Origin: Elymus sibiricus
Taxonomy: Eukaryota > Streptophyta > Magnoliopsida > Poales > Poaceae
Assembly (NCBI GenBank): GCA_039707655.1
Contig: CM077675.1
Coordinates: forward strand, 419,883,162 to 419,947,161
Direction: 5' to 3'
DNA length: 64,000 bases
Shown piece after piece: positions 1 through 10,839 of this stretch (positions are counted from its first letter, which is position 1; each line of letters begins with the position of its first letter). The position numbers and the translations under genes are program-made. The notes under the pieces were generated by a model. The model was not told the origin of the DNA, ran no database searches, and saw only the letters and a program-made list of their open reading frames with translations.

Positions 1-197
1 ATGTCCGCTTTCGACCCATCCCCAGCCCAAGTTTGGGCTGCTTTTGGGGTGAAACGGACAGCGCGCGGACGGGCGGGACGCGCGTGCTTGTCCTCCCCTG
101 GCCCGCCCGTCGGTGGCACAAAGCACCACCCCGGCTCCCCATTTCGCGCCATTTCCCCCCAAACCCTCCCACGTCCCGCCCACCACCCTCCCCATCC

Positions 198-2148
198 ATG
201 GCCGACGCCCCGTCGAAATCCGGCGGCCAGGCCGTCGACCCGCCCGGAAAGGTGAAGAAGAAGGTGGCCAAGGGTCCGAGGAAGCCGCGGTTGAAATGCA
301 CGCCGGCGGAGCTCGCAAAGCTAGACGCGGAATTGGCGAAGAGGAGGAACCGGAGGGCGGTCGTCAAGGGCAAGAACGCCGCGGCCAAGTTCGCCGCCGA
401 GCGCGATGCGGTGGAGGCCGCGCGGCGCAAGGCCGAGGTCGACGAGATGGAGGACATCGTCAACAAAGCGCCCGCCCTCCTCATGCTTGGGCTTTGCCGT
501 CCGGCGGGTTTCTCTGGAGCGGCCGTCGGCCCGGCGAGCACTGGCTCGTCAGTCGCCAGGCCTCAGCACTGCCCCTCGACGACGTCGCGGACCACACCTT
601 TGTCGCCCGGTTTTCCCCCGCCAAGGCACGATGGCCAGACCCGTTTTTCAGGGTCGCCGGACGTTGGCGTGATCGCGCCGTCCACCCCGCGCCCCTCGGC
701 CGTCATCGACCTCAACGTCACGCCGGGGTCCAGCAGCGGCTGCCGGCCATCCGTCAAGATGCAAAGAAAGCAAGCACGGCCGCCGTCTACGGGCACCATG
801 CCGTCGCCTCGCGTTCTGTTCGACGAAATGCCAACACCAACGCCAACGGTCGACGACCCCTTCTACAGCCAGTTCATGGAGAATGTCATCTACGAGGGTG
901 GGCATGGCGGTGCCTACGATCCTGACGAGACCCAAAGTCAGGATGGCTGCGCCCAGTTCGTTGCCGATTAAGACAATGAGGCCCACGACCATGCTGACTA
1001 CGACCATGGTGACTCGTGGCATGAAGATGATGACATCTATTGTGAAGGTGATGGTGATGAAGAAGAAGGCATTGATATTGATATTGGGGGCGAGCCATTG
1101 TTCATCGACGAGCTCACCCAAAGAGCGGAAGCACAAAAGAGGAAGAAGAGCATTCGTACGGGTTCATACTCACAAGAAGAGGACAAGTTGATTTGCCAAT
1201 GTTGGATGGAGATTAGTCAAGATCCGAGGACCGGTGCGCAACAAAAGGGACTTGTTTTTTGGACAAGAGTTCACAAAATGTTCCATGAAAGAAAGTTGTT
1301 TGCGCCCTACCAATTTACGAGCGACCGTGGCATCACCTCGATTCAAAAGAGGTGGTTGTTCATCCAACAAGAATGCAACAAGTATTGTGCCGCACTTGAG
1401 AGCGTTGAAGCACGGCCCATGAGTGGTCTCGGCATTGGGGACATGGTATGCTCTCCTCATCCAAGTTCTTTCATTTCTACGGCCACGAGACTTCGGCCTT
1501 CTATATGTTTGCATGTTCAATTATTTGTTGGTCATGTAGGCATTTCAATCTTTGGAAGCATTCAAGGACCGGCACAATGACAAGCCATTCACTCTTACGC
1601 ATTGTTGGACGATCATCAACAATTGCCCTAAGTTCAAAGATCAATACCGTGAACTTCAAAGGAAGAGAGGCAAAAAGACGGCCGCGTTGGCCGGAGGTGG
1701 AGATGGTGAGCCATTGAAGAGGCCGAGGGGCAAGACCAACTCCAAGGTGGACGACATACGTGATGCGTCATCCATGGCCTTGCATGAGACTTTGCACGGC
1801 ATGATGTCTCAAAAGGATGTGAGGGACAAGAAAAAGCGACAAAGCAAGGACGAACAAATGAAGCAATACCTAGAGCTTCAAAGGAAGAAGCTTGAGATGG
1901 AGGAGGCGGCCAAGAAGAGGAAGATCGACATGGAGGAGGCGTCCCGGCAAAGGCAGCTCGACATCGAGGCCGCCAATGTCACGGCCAGGCAGAGGTAGCT
2001 CGACATCGAGGCCACCAATGCCGCAACCAAAGCAAAGGAGGTGGCCCTTGCGATCATGAGCGTGGACTTGACCAAGATGAGCGAGAAGACGAGGAGCTGG
2101 TTCGAGGCCAGGCAGAAGGAGATGTTCAACGCCGACGGCCTGAACTAG
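198..2148 (+). pseudogene. Harbinger ORF1-like Myb/SANT and NAM-associated C-terminal protein, two nonsense codons
   Basis: Two exons fit: 198-1445 and 1540-2148, with donor ATG|GTATGC and acceptor GTAG|GCATTT, phase 0. The N-terminus is Lys/Ala-rich, then comes an acidic His/Asp stretch. The Myb/SANT-like trihelix follows (SYSQEEDKLICQCWMEIS, near 1165-1220) and then the NAM-associated region (FTLTHCWTIINNCPKFKDQY) with a coiled coil of repeated RQRQLDIEA-type units. Such proteins occur as ORF1 of PIF/Harbinger elements, where ORF1 acts with the transposase at the element ends. Two in-frame stops break the frame: TAA at 969-971 and TAG at 1996-1998, the latter where neighbouring repeat units have CAG. 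Reading continues in the same frame after both, so these are point nonsense changes. The annotated start is the ATG before the Lys-rich segment; an upstream ATG at 33 is also open. Confidence 0.7.
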
Positions 2149-2180
2149 GTCGTCTGATCGGCCGTGGCCGTTCTTTTTGG

Positions 2181-2360
2181 AGGCTGGTTGTGTTGTCGGC
2201 GAGAAACCTATTCATTTTGGGGGCTGGCTGTGTTGCTGGCCGCTGGCTGTGTTGCCGGCGACAAAACTATTCATTTTGTAGGTTGGCTCTGTTGCCGGCC
2301 GCTGGCTGTGTTGCCGGCGAGGACGTGTAGGCTGCTGGCTCTGTTGCCGGCGTGAACTAG
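2181..2360. repeat. GC-rich short tandem repeat downstream of the ORF1-like gene
   Basis: Imperfect units built on GGCTGGCTGTGTTGCCGGCG and ATTCATTTTG repeat four to five times between the gene's stop codon and the right end of the element. The array looks like part of the element's 3' non-coding region. Confidence 0.6.
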
Positions 2361-3018
2361 GGCCGCTGGCCTGAACTAGGGCGTGGTTATTTCGAAAGTT
2401 GGCGTTTGAAAAAGGAGGCGGACAGGATGCGGCCGGGATGCGTCCGCGCGTTGGGCGCACGGCCACCGCATGCGAGAAATGGCCCGGACACGACCCCATT
2501 GCCCTACCCAAACGGATAGAATCCGGGCAAAACGGACGTCCGTTTGGGGTCGTGCGCTGGAGTTGGCCTAAGCTGGAGCATGGTGCGGCAGACGCTGGGG
2601 CGAAGGCCGAGGAGCGAAACCAAGCGGAAGTCGACGCTTGGGGCGTGGGCCACTGAGTTTGTGCTGACGATGAGGTGGGTGATATCGGTGGCTGGACGAC
2701 CCCACTCGGCGATGGCCTTCACTGCCGCTGATGCTGCGAGCTCGGGAGCGGCGGTGTCTGCGATCTCAAGCCGGGCATCAATGGATGGGGATGCATGGTG
2801 GAGAAGTTCGGGGTGAACGTTGAGCAGTTCCTCGGTGTGGTAGAAGAACCGCTTTGCCAAGCCCGTTATCTTACCTGATCGGGAAGGAAGCACAGTAAAT
2901 TAGCTTAGTCAGAAACTCCACATCAAGTCTTTGGATCGCACGATTGGCGTCCGTGCTTACACAGCTTTTTGAAGGTTTCTTTGAGGTCAGTGAGGTGCTC
3001 GCTCTTGGTAACACGGAA

Positions 3019-3287
3019 GGCAAAAAACACATATTTGACCTGTGGACGAAAAGAAATCACGATCTGAACTGGTCTTGAAAAAAAATTCACAAACTGACCG
3101 TTTTGTGTGGCGCCTGACACCCGGGCGTTGCACTCCACTTTGCAGCGCCTTAGCCTTAGGCGTCGCACTCCCGGCCAGCGTGGCAGCCCGGGGCCAGGCG
3201 CGGCCCCACATCCAGCCGTGCAGCGCCTAAGGCGTAGGCGCCACATAGTATAATGTGCAGCGCCTAGCGCTTAGGCGCTGCACATTG
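3019..3287 (+). repeat. Left terminal inverted repeat of MULE1
   Basis: About 268 bp, matching 6697-6964 in inverse orientation. It contains palindromic GCGCCTAGCGCTTAGGCGC blocks able to fold into hairpins. Confidence 0.9.
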
Positions 3288-3419
3288 ACTTAAGCCGCAT
3301 CGGGCTAGCCCTCCCCAAGCAGTTCTTCCCTCTCCCAGGCAGTTGCTCTGTGTAACAGAGAGCAGCGGCGGCGGCCCCTTCGATCCCCCCCCACACCCCT
3401 CTCAGATCTGGAGATTTAA

Positions 3420-4008
3420 GCCGTGGATTCGATCTCTAATCCCTCCTACTAGGTAAACTCCTCCGTTCCCTTTCTTTTCCTCCATAAATTCGTTGTCATT
3501 TTAGAGATTTGTCCAAGATTGGGTGGAACCCTTGATTTGCTTGGTTTGGATCTTTATTTGTCCAAGATTGGGTGTTGTGATTTAGGATGTGTAGTCATAG
3601 TGGTACTACCCTAGTATTGTTCATTAGTTCACAATATATGATTCTTGTTAGTGAAACCCTAGATTGTTTATTTTTTTAGATATATATGAGATGCCTAGTT
3701 TTATAGATAATTATGAGATGTTGAGTTTTGTAGCTATATATGAGATGTTGAGTTCTTTTAGATATATATGAGATGTTGAGTTTATTTGAAATATGAGATG
3801 TTGAGATGAACACATATGACATAGGAGATATATATGAGAATTTTTTCAAATGAGTATTGTAAATCATTTATTCATTGTGTGAGAAGGAGATGTTGAGATT
3901 CTTGTAGATGAATACATACGAGATGTTTAGATGAACACATATGAGATGTTTAGTGTATACCGATATTTGAGATGAACTCATATATTTTATTGTTTGAACT
4001 TTGTAAGG
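3420..4008. other. MULE1 leader with ATGAGATGTTGAG-type direct repeats
   Basis: AT-rich stretch between the left TIR and the PMD start. Units of ATATATGAGATGTTGAGTT repeat about eight times between 3680 and 3980. No gene seen; it is probably the 5' untranslated/promoter region of the PMD-like gene. Confidence 0.5.
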
Positions 4009-4779
4009 ATGGTTTGGCTTCTCGACGATGCCTATGACACACGACACCGGGCCTACATGATGTGCGAGAAGGGGACGGTAATAATGAGTAATCTAAATAT
4101 TTTGCAAATTTGCCTTTAGTTTAAATTGACATGCCCTAAGATTTGTCATTACTTGTTTTTTGCAGAAGCTTGAACCTCTGGAGATTCGGTATCACGGGGT
4201 CTCTGGTCCTGCCATGCCCTACGATGAGCGGTACACACCCTACATCCAGCAGGCAGGACTCCTCCCGTGGATTCAATTGGTCAGCCGATCCACGCTGAAC
4301 CTCAACGCTCCACCGGTGTCCTCTCTTGCTGATCGGTGGAGGCCAGAGACGCACAGTTTCCATCTTCGGACTAGGGAGATGACCGTGACGCTCCAGGATG
4401 TCTCCTTGATCACCGGTCTTCCTATCGACGGGAGGCCTCTCTGTATGAGCACCGATTCTGAGGGGTGGCGCCAGCAGATGACTGCTCTTATCGGTATGGC
4501 TCCTACCGAGGCTGAGGCTGATGTAGAGGAGGGAGAAGAGAAGAAGAAGAAGGAAAGGAAAGCAGCCGGAGCTGCTTTCACGTGAATTCAAAGGAACTTT
4601 GCTCATTCCCCTGCGGATGCCACTGATGATGTGATCCAGACACATGCTCGTGTCTATATGTGGTACGTTGTCTCGAGGACTTTGTTTCCTGACTCCACAG
4701 GCAAGAACGCTCCATGGATGTGGCTGAAGGCGTTGACCGTCTTCGATAGCAGATGGAGCTGGGGTTCAGCGACTCTTAC
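4009..4779 (+). pseudogene. Plant mobile domain (PMD, aminotransferase-like) protein, truncated
   Basis: Exon 1 is 4009-4077 (MVWLLDDAYDTRHRAYMM), donor ACG|GTAATA. Exon 2 starts at 4166 after TTTTTTGCAG, phase 0. The PMD core LADRWRPETHSFHL...VTLQDVSLITGLPIDG is clear. It matches the core of the MULE2 protein (LVDRWRPETHTFHF...TLQDVSYLLGLPLAG). PMD is shared by the Arabidopsis MAIN/MAIL1 silencing proteins and by Mutator and gypsy elements. A TGA at 4583-4585 interrupts the frame where TGG would fit; the same frame then continues with PADATDDVIQTHARVYMW until the deletion junction near 4779. A KKKKERK stretch precedes the stop. Not functional as seen. Confidence 0.8.
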
Positions 4780-6185
4780 CTACGTGCCATCAATGGCGAT
4801 GACGGGCCGACAATGCTCGAAAGCCCTCACACATTGCTCAAAGGCCCAAAATGCACGGCCAAATACTCGGACGGTCCTCCCGTTGTGAATCAATGTTTGG
4901 TGCCCATGAGGCTCGACCACGTGAGCCATGCCTGGGTTTGTGGCGGCCATAGCTAACAACAACCCAGGGAGTCGGTTGTATGCTTCCTCCCAATTGCCAT
5001 ACAACATCTTGAATGCGGCTTGCTTCGCCTTCCATGCCTTGCCGTACTTCACCTTGTAATGAAAGATGGCTTTCACAAGGTCAATGACACTCTTAATGCT
5101 CATTGTTGGAAGTGTGGATATTTGGTTGGAAAACCTGTAAGCGATGAACTTGGACGTGAGTTGTCTGTGTTCTTGGGACACAAGCTTGCCATCCGCATTC
5201 TTGTGTCGGCACATGTGACTTGGTACACAACTCACTATGCGCCAAGTGGGACCTCCTTTCCATGGCCTTGCACGCACAATCCATGGACATGTTGGCACTT
5301 CACATTTAACCGTGTAACGCACATTGACGTCCGAGTTGGCCACTCTATGTGGACGATAATGCGTAACCGAGTAGTTGTCGAGCCACATCTTCAATTTCAA
5401 GAAGGAGATATACATTTGCCACCATCTACAACGGCTTCATCCGCGAGACTAAGATCCTTGAACAATGGTGTCTTGTGATCCCGCCGGAATACCTTCTTAA
5501 ATGCTTCGGCCTCCTTCACCGTGAACCCCTCCTCATCAACTTCTTCATCGGGGCCATCGTCATCCGAGTCCGATGCATATGAATGGGAAAAAGGGATGGA
5601 TTGGTCGATTGTCTCTTGCACATGATATTTGTCGAGATCACCCACATTGTTGTCATGGAGATCAACTTCGTTATCATCCTCCTCGTACTCACCATTCTTC
5701 TCTTGAAAAGCTTCATTTTGGTTGTTTGAAATCGGGCTCAATGTTGGCCAAACTTGTTGCGTCAAATGAGGTTCACTCACTTGATCTTGGTTCATGGGTG
5801 GGGGAGTACTAGCAACCAACGGGGAGGGGTTCCGGTTCAAGTCCGAATGCAAACTAGACTCAACCTTCTTGGAGGGAAATAACTCAAGAGCCTTGTCTAG
5901 AGATTCGGCAACCGTCTCCTTGTATGCAACCCAACGTTGCTCGGAGTTCACACGCATTGTCTTCCAACGGATGTGCATTCCAAAACCAACATTATGCCTT
6001 CCCTCCAACTCAACAACGTCACTTGGGTCCATCCAATTCAAATCCTTCCTCACTTGTTCCAAGACATCCGCATAGCTAGGACTACTTTCAAACACCATGT
6101 CAAGCTCATCTGGGTCCGGCTCAACATTGCCTTTCAAAAAGGCCTCTTTATCCACATGATGAACATAAACACATGTTCTTCTCAT
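4780..6185 (-). pseudogene. MuDR-type MULE transposase, N-terminal half only
   Basis: Reads from ATG at 6185. First comes a VHHVDKEAF...-type N-terminal region, then a strongly acidic linker (EYEEDDNEVDLHDNN; DSDDDGPDEEVDEEG). The MuDR DNA-binding region follows with YTVKCEVPTCPWIVRARP (Cys pair) and HMCRHKNADG. Next is YKVKYGKAWKAKQAA and the start of the DDE domain. The frame shifts near 5400-5415, where two overlapping frames meet. The ORF stops at VIAIDGT, just after the first catalytic Asp, at the junction with the PMD remnant. The second Asp, the Glu and the SWIM zinc finger are missing. Confidence 0.85.
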
Positions 6186-6282
6186 CCCTAAAATAATCAA
6201 AAACACAAATATATCCAATAAGTACTTAACCGAATATTTGCACAAAATACATAAGCCCTAACATAGATATGAAACAATAACC

Positions 6283-6400
6283 ATAACCCCCACTTAACAA
6301 TAACCACAACCCTAACCATAGCATAACCCTAACCCTAACCCCAACATAAAAACACACATAACCCTAACCCTAGCATAGTATGAAGCCTAACCCTACCAAA
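6283..6400. repeat. Telomere-like CCCTAA repeats upstream of the MULE1 transposase
   Basis: Degenerate AACCCTAACC units, about eight in 120 bp, lie just upstream of the transposase start on the minus strand. On the minus strand they read TTAGGGTT, so they could be telo-box-like promoter elements rather than a telomere. Confidence 0.6.
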
Positions 6401-6696
6401 TTAGCAAAGAAACATAACATGTTTCACCACAAATTTCCAAACCCAACCAAAACTAGGGTTTCCCCAAACTAGCAAGATTTGAGCAAATGTGACAATTCCT
6501 ATGGATAAAAAAGAGGGGATCGGAGGAGATTACCTTAAGGGAGGGGTTGGCTTCGAAATCCACGGACAAATACTCCGGATTTGCAAGATTTGAGAAGGAT
6601 TTGAGAGGGGGAGAGAGGGGGACGCTTAGCTTCGGGTTGTGGGTGGCGTGGGGGTGTGTGGGGTGAGGGGGTGGGGCCAGCTTAAGTGACAAACAG

Positions 6697-6964
6697 ACAG
6701 TGTAGCGCCTAAGCGCTAGGCGCTGCACATTATACTGTGTGGCGCCTACGCCTTAGGCGCTGCACGGCTGGATGTGGGGCCGCGCCTGGCCTCGGGCTGC
6801 CACGCTGGCCAGGAGTGCGACGCCTAAGGCTAAGGCGCTGCATAGTGGAGTGCAGCGCCCGGGTGTCAGGCGCCACACAAAATGGTCAGTTTGTGAAAAA
6901 AATTTCAAGACCAATTCAGATCGTAATTTCTTTTTGTCCACAGGTCAAATATGCGTTTTTTGCC
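6697..6964 (-). repeat. Right terminal inverted repeat of MULE1
   Basis: Inverse copy of 3019-3287, ending GTTTTTTGCC. A few substitutions separate the two copies. Confidence 0.9.
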
Positions 6965-7312
6965 GACACGGAAGTAGTAGTCGGGGTAGTCTTCTTGGGA
7001 AACACAGTTCATCGGGTTTGCCGTGCCGATGGCGAGCACGATGGCGGGGCCCTCCGCACGCCGCTCCCGCCGGATTTCATGGACAGTGCTTGCTCTGCTT
7101 GTCATTATCTCAGAGTCGAAACTATTGCCTGCTTAATTCCAATGCGATAGAACAAGAAAGGAGGCTCAAGTTATACACGTCAACTTGTATTGGGTACTGA
7201 CTGCAATAACTTTCTGAAACAGCATGGTTGGATTGTATCAAAATGTTAGGTTTAGAGCGTGTACAACGCCACTGCCGAAAAAATGTTGTTTGCCGAATGT
7301 CGAGTGCCCGGC

Positions 7313-7587
7313 TGGGCGCTACACATTACATGTGTGGCGCCTAGCACTTAGGCGCTGCACATTACATGTGTGGCGTCTATCCCTTAGGCGCTGCACGGCT
7401 GGATGTGGGGCCGCGCCTGGCTCCGGGCTGCCATGCTGGCCCGGCATGTGGCGCCTAAGAGTCAGGCGCTGCACAGTATAGTGAGGCGCCTAGCTGTCAG
7501 GCGCCACACAAAACGGTCAGTTTGTAAAAAAAAATCAAGGACAGTTCAGATCGTGAATTGATTTCGCCAGCAGGTCTGTTTTTTGCC
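7313..7587 (-). mobile_element. Solo terminus related to the MULE1 inverted repeat
   Basis: The stretch has the same GC-rich block (TGTGGGGCCGCGCCTGG; GCGCCACACAAAACGGTCAGTTTGT) and ends GTTTTTTGCC at 7587, like the right TIR of MULE1. No partner TIR or target duplication was found nearby, so this is a truncated relative. Confidence 0.7.
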
Positions 7588-9045
7588 TCGCGATGAGTAC
7601 CTGACACGGCGACATGCTGTGTGGGTGGGTCCGTGTGGGTGTGGGCGTGTGGCAGTCGTCAGGCGCCTCTCCACGTTTGGCTCGACTAGGCGGCGCTGGC
7701 CGCGAGTCACGAGCCCGCACGTACACTGCTGCGTGCTGCACCTAGCACGCGGATGTGTTGCGGCATCGATCTTGCACGCATCAGCGACGCCGCGATGATC
7801 CCCGTCCGTGATGGATGACAGGGAGCTTGGTCATCATTCTACTGTAGTTTCTTTCTTTATCAGAAAAAGGAGGTTCGTGCGGGAGCTCCGTCATGATTCC
7901 GGCACAGTTTGCTCTCCTCGTGACAAAGCCTTGATGATGGCCGATCGATACGGCATCCGGAGTACGCAGAGGCTGCCTGCTACTACTGCGTGTGTGTATG
8001 GTCTGCACGAGGCAGGGGTACTTTGTTTTTCTCAGTAGACAGGGAACCCTGGGCTCGCTGCCACAGGGGTGTTGTGCGCCTGTACTACTGCCGACATGGT
8101 TCTCGTGACGAGCAATCAATCGGACACGGGAAGCCTGTGCAATGTGTTCCTATGTACCCTCGTTTAAAAAAAGACGCAATATCAGTCTGCATTTTTGGCT
8201 TGCCAGTTGCCGCTGTTTTGGAGTACTACGTGGTTAATCCATATCGATAGCTGTTACGAAGGCAGTGCACTTTCACGCCCTTCATTCAGGTGAAGTTTCA
8301 GACCAAAACAGGCCATCTGATTCCGGTAGATCATACAGATATTCATTCACGGGCGGAATCATCATATCATGTCATTTATGTGCGTCGCCCCTTCCAACGA
8401 CCAGCCGTTTGGAGACGCATGTTTGGCTTAACTTCGACCGATCTGGCGATGTGATGGTTGAGGGGTGGTGAATGACGGTGACTCGGAGGAGGACCACCGA
8501 CGACGACGTTCAGAAGTGGGCGTGTTGACTGAGGTACCTATAGCCCGGAATCATGAACTCCGCTGTTCCTTCGAAGACCGTCTCTGTGTGGTACACTATT
8601 TGACTGATAGGCCAGATTCTTGAGTTGATTGATCCCCACTATTGAGCATATGAGTATGTGACGCGAGAGAGGCGCGCGTTACATCACCTTGCAGTGTTCA
8701 GATAAGAAGCTAGCTATTACGACACTGATCGTTCAGTGTCATCTATCTATCTATCTTTTTCGTTCAATGATTCAGAGCTGGCCGGACGGAAGCGTGATGT
8801 GGTCACCGAGCCGTCTCACAGTGGAATGCTCCGTGATAATCCTATTTCGTTTTGTTTCTCAGACGGAAAGAACATTCACATGGAAGGAAGTCCTAAATGA
8901 GCCAAAAGAACATATTGATCAAATTCCAACCGTGCTCTTCAGCATGAGCCATTGAGCGATATCTAAGGTATGAAAAAAGAAAGAAAGAATGTAGACACAT
9001 TCATCCCTTAGGATCTTAATAATGTTTGCTTTCATCGAAGGGCTA
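7588..9045. other. No gene recognised
   Basis: Mixed-composition sequence with only short shadow ORFs. A small ATCT microsatellite lies near 8738-8756. I see no coding signal. Confidence 0.5.
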
Positions 9046-9314
9046 CTTTCTCCGTCCAAGTTTATAAGGCCCTTTATATTTTGGACCAAACTTTGACCAT
9101 TGATTTAACTAATAAAATACAACTTACATCACTGAATTCGTACTTTAAAGGAGTCTTGAATGATATTATTTTTAATACATAATACTTATGTTATACTCTC
9201 CGTCACAAAGTGTCAAAAGTGATCTTACATTTTGGGATGGAGGGAGTATTAGTTAAATTTATGATCAAAGTTTGCACAAAATACGAGGGGACTTAAAAAC
9301 CCTAACAAAGGGAG
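9046..9314. mobile_element. Stowaway-like MITE with a second MITE nested at 9196-9246
   Basis: The outer element opens CTTTCTCCGTCC after TA and closes AAAGGGAGTA. The inner 51 bp piece opens CTCTCCGTCAC and closes GATGGAGGGAG, with TA on both sides. Both patterns are typical of Tc1/mariner-derived Stowaway MITEs of Triticeae. Confidence 0.75.
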
Positions 9315-9539
9315 TACTATTCATAGTGATTGTTTTGGTTTTCTTACGTTCGATACACTTTACATAGTTATTAATTAGCCAACAAATTTGGATATTCTAC
9401 CGAAGAAACAACCACACAGAAGATAGGGATTGCCCTTAATGCACTTTGGCTGTTTTTCAATTCGATCACACATTTTTTAGATCACCCAAACTATCTCTTC
9501 TCTCCCCTGCTCTCCTTGTCCACCCTTGCGGCAAGCTAG

Positions 9540-10720
9540 GCCATGTCTCGTCTATTATGAGATGGAAGATAGCCTCGCCTCAAGGGGTCTTCCTTAGTGG
9601 GCCGATCGATTCACATGATTTTGGGAAGGTTCTTTGGACCATACGGACCGGTTTTGGAACCTTCCGCACATCTTTTGTTTATGCGTTATGTGTGTTTTCT
9701 CTACCGGTTTTCTTTTGTTTTGTTTTGTTCATTTTTCTTCTGATTTTCTTTCGGTTTTCTTTTTGCAAAAAAAAAAGATTTTCTTTTGGTTTTCATTGTT
9801 TACTCTTTTCATTTTTTTGCTTTTTATTCGTATTTCAAATAATTTCAAAAAATTTCCAGAAAAAACACATTGAGATTTTACGCATAGAATATATGTTAAA
9901 CATTTTTTAAATACATGCTGAACATTTTTCTGTATACATGTTGAAAATTGACAAATGGACATTGATCATATTTCATATGCACGGTGAACATTTTTTTAAT
10001 ACTTGGAGAACATTATTAAATACGACTTGAACATTTTTTAAATAAGATTCAAACAATTTTGATAATACATATATTTTCTTGCGATATGATGAATTATTCT
10101 TTAATACACGATGAATATTTTGAAAGTATGTGACGAAAATTTTAATTGCAAGATGAACAATTTATAAATTCACGGTGACCATTTTTAGTACTTGATGAAC
10201 TCTCACGATGAAGATTTTTAATACGCGACGAACAATTTATAAATTCATGTTCAATATTATTTAAATTTCATGAAGAATTTTTTGTATGATTTTTTTAACT
10301 TATGATATAAAAGTTTACACTGCATAACCAGTTTTTACTAATTGGTGAACATTTGTTATCTCACAATGAACATCTTTCTAAAAAGCAGCGAACAATTTTT
10401 AAATACACATTGTATATCTTTTAATGGTATGAACATTTTAAATGCTTTTTATACTACATGAACATTTTTTAAATGTGTTAAAAATTTCTTTAATGATTTG
10501 TGCATTCTATACAAATCACATGAATAAATTTTTACATTACATGAACAATTCTTAATCATGGTTTAGTTTTCAGATATATAAGTAAATTAATTTCGAAAAT
10601 ATGTATGTTAATATATTTTCAAATATATGTGAAAATAAAAAAGGAAAAAATAAAGAGAAACAATACATAACGCAAACGCTTTGAGGCGACATCATCCTGG
10701 GCCAGAACCAGTAGGTTGGC
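9540..10720. repeat. AT-rich foldback-like repeat rich in GAACATTTTT motifs
   Basis: Dozens of TGAACATTTTTTAAAT-like units in loose tandem. The flanks are loosely inverted: TGCGTTATGTGTG near 9690 against its inverse near 10665-10680. This looks like the non-coding body of an unclassified DNA element. No credible ORF; the TTTTC-rich ORF at 9446-9910 is low complexity. Confidence 0.4.
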
Positions 10721-10839
10721 GCTTGAGGAGGCGAGTCGATCTTTGGTCTCACGCAAGGCGAGACCTAGACGTGGGGAGCCACTAATAAGGTTGTACTCTT
10801 TGAGAGGTCACTTTCTTGGGCCAGAGAGAACTCCAAGTG

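Larger units (their letters stand above)
1..2568 (+). mobile_element. PIF/Harbinger-like DNA transposon, right part (left end outside window)
   Basis: The right terminus reads ...GCGCTGGAGTTGGCC at 2554-2568 and is followed by TAA, the usual 3 bp target of PIF/Harbinger elements. The same terminal sequence, inverted, opens the element at 14051. The element carries an ORF1-like gene (198-2148) and no visible DDE transposase, so it is either non-autonomous or the transposase lies left of the window. It sits in exon 2 of the type III polyketide synthase remnant, whose coding similarity stops exactly at the terminus. Superfamily assignment rests on the TIR, the TAA and the ORF1 type; the left end cannot be checked. 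Confidence 0.65.
3019..6964. mobile_element. Mutator-like element MULE1 (3946 bp), PMD plus truncated MuDR transposase
   Basis: Long terminal inverted repeats (3019-3287 and 6697-6964) begin GGCAAAAAAC and end GTTTTTTGCC. Inside each is a GC-rich block of GCGCCTA/TAGGCGC palindromes. A 9 bp target duplication flanks the element. It holds a PMD-type gene on the plus strand (4009-4779) and the N-terminal half of a MuDR-type transposase on the minus strand (6185-4780). The two are convergent and both break at about 4779/4780, so an internal deletion has fused their truncated 3' halves. It cannot move by itself. It interrupts exon 1 of the type III PKS gene. Confidence 0.9.
3010..6973. repeat. 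9 bp target-site duplication of MULE1 (3010-3018 and 6965-6973)
   Basis: AACACGGAA at 3010-3018 and GACACGGAA at 6965-6973 flank MULE1. Eight of nine bases match, the length expected for Mutator-like insertions. Confidence 0.85.
2569..7105 (-). pseudogene. Type III polyketide synthase (chalcone synthase-like) remnant, split by MULE1
   Basis: Start codon at 7105. Exon 1 runs 7105-6965, is interrupted by MULE1, and resumes at 3009-2961. Exon 2 is 2874-2569, after an 86 bp intron (2875-2960, GTAAGC...CAG). Removing MULE1 and one target copy leaves 190 exon-1 bases in one open frame. The intron then splits a Cys codon as T|GT, the conserved intron position of the chalcone synthase family. Recognisable residues are [13 protein letters not shown] near the N-terminus, DYPDYYF, and EWGRPATDITHLI...LLGLRPSV in exon 2. 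The family condenses malonyl-CoA units onto a CoA starter; the VAHAP segment differs from the usual CHS sequence, so this is CHS-like rather than CHS. Sequence after LLGLRPSVCRTMLQL, including the catalytic Cys-His-Asn region, lies beyond the Harbinger terminus and is not visible. Not functional as it stands. Confidence 0.85.

Noticed and set aside
1..255. Separate gene starting at base 1
   Set aside because: Overlaps the ORF1-like gene in another frame with no recognisable domain.
6283..6400. True telomere
   Set aside because: Units are degenerate, short in total and inside a transposon.
9446..9910. 154 aa Phe-rich ORF
   Set aside because: TTTTC-rich low complexity at the edge of a foldback-like repeat; mimics a membrane protein by composition only.
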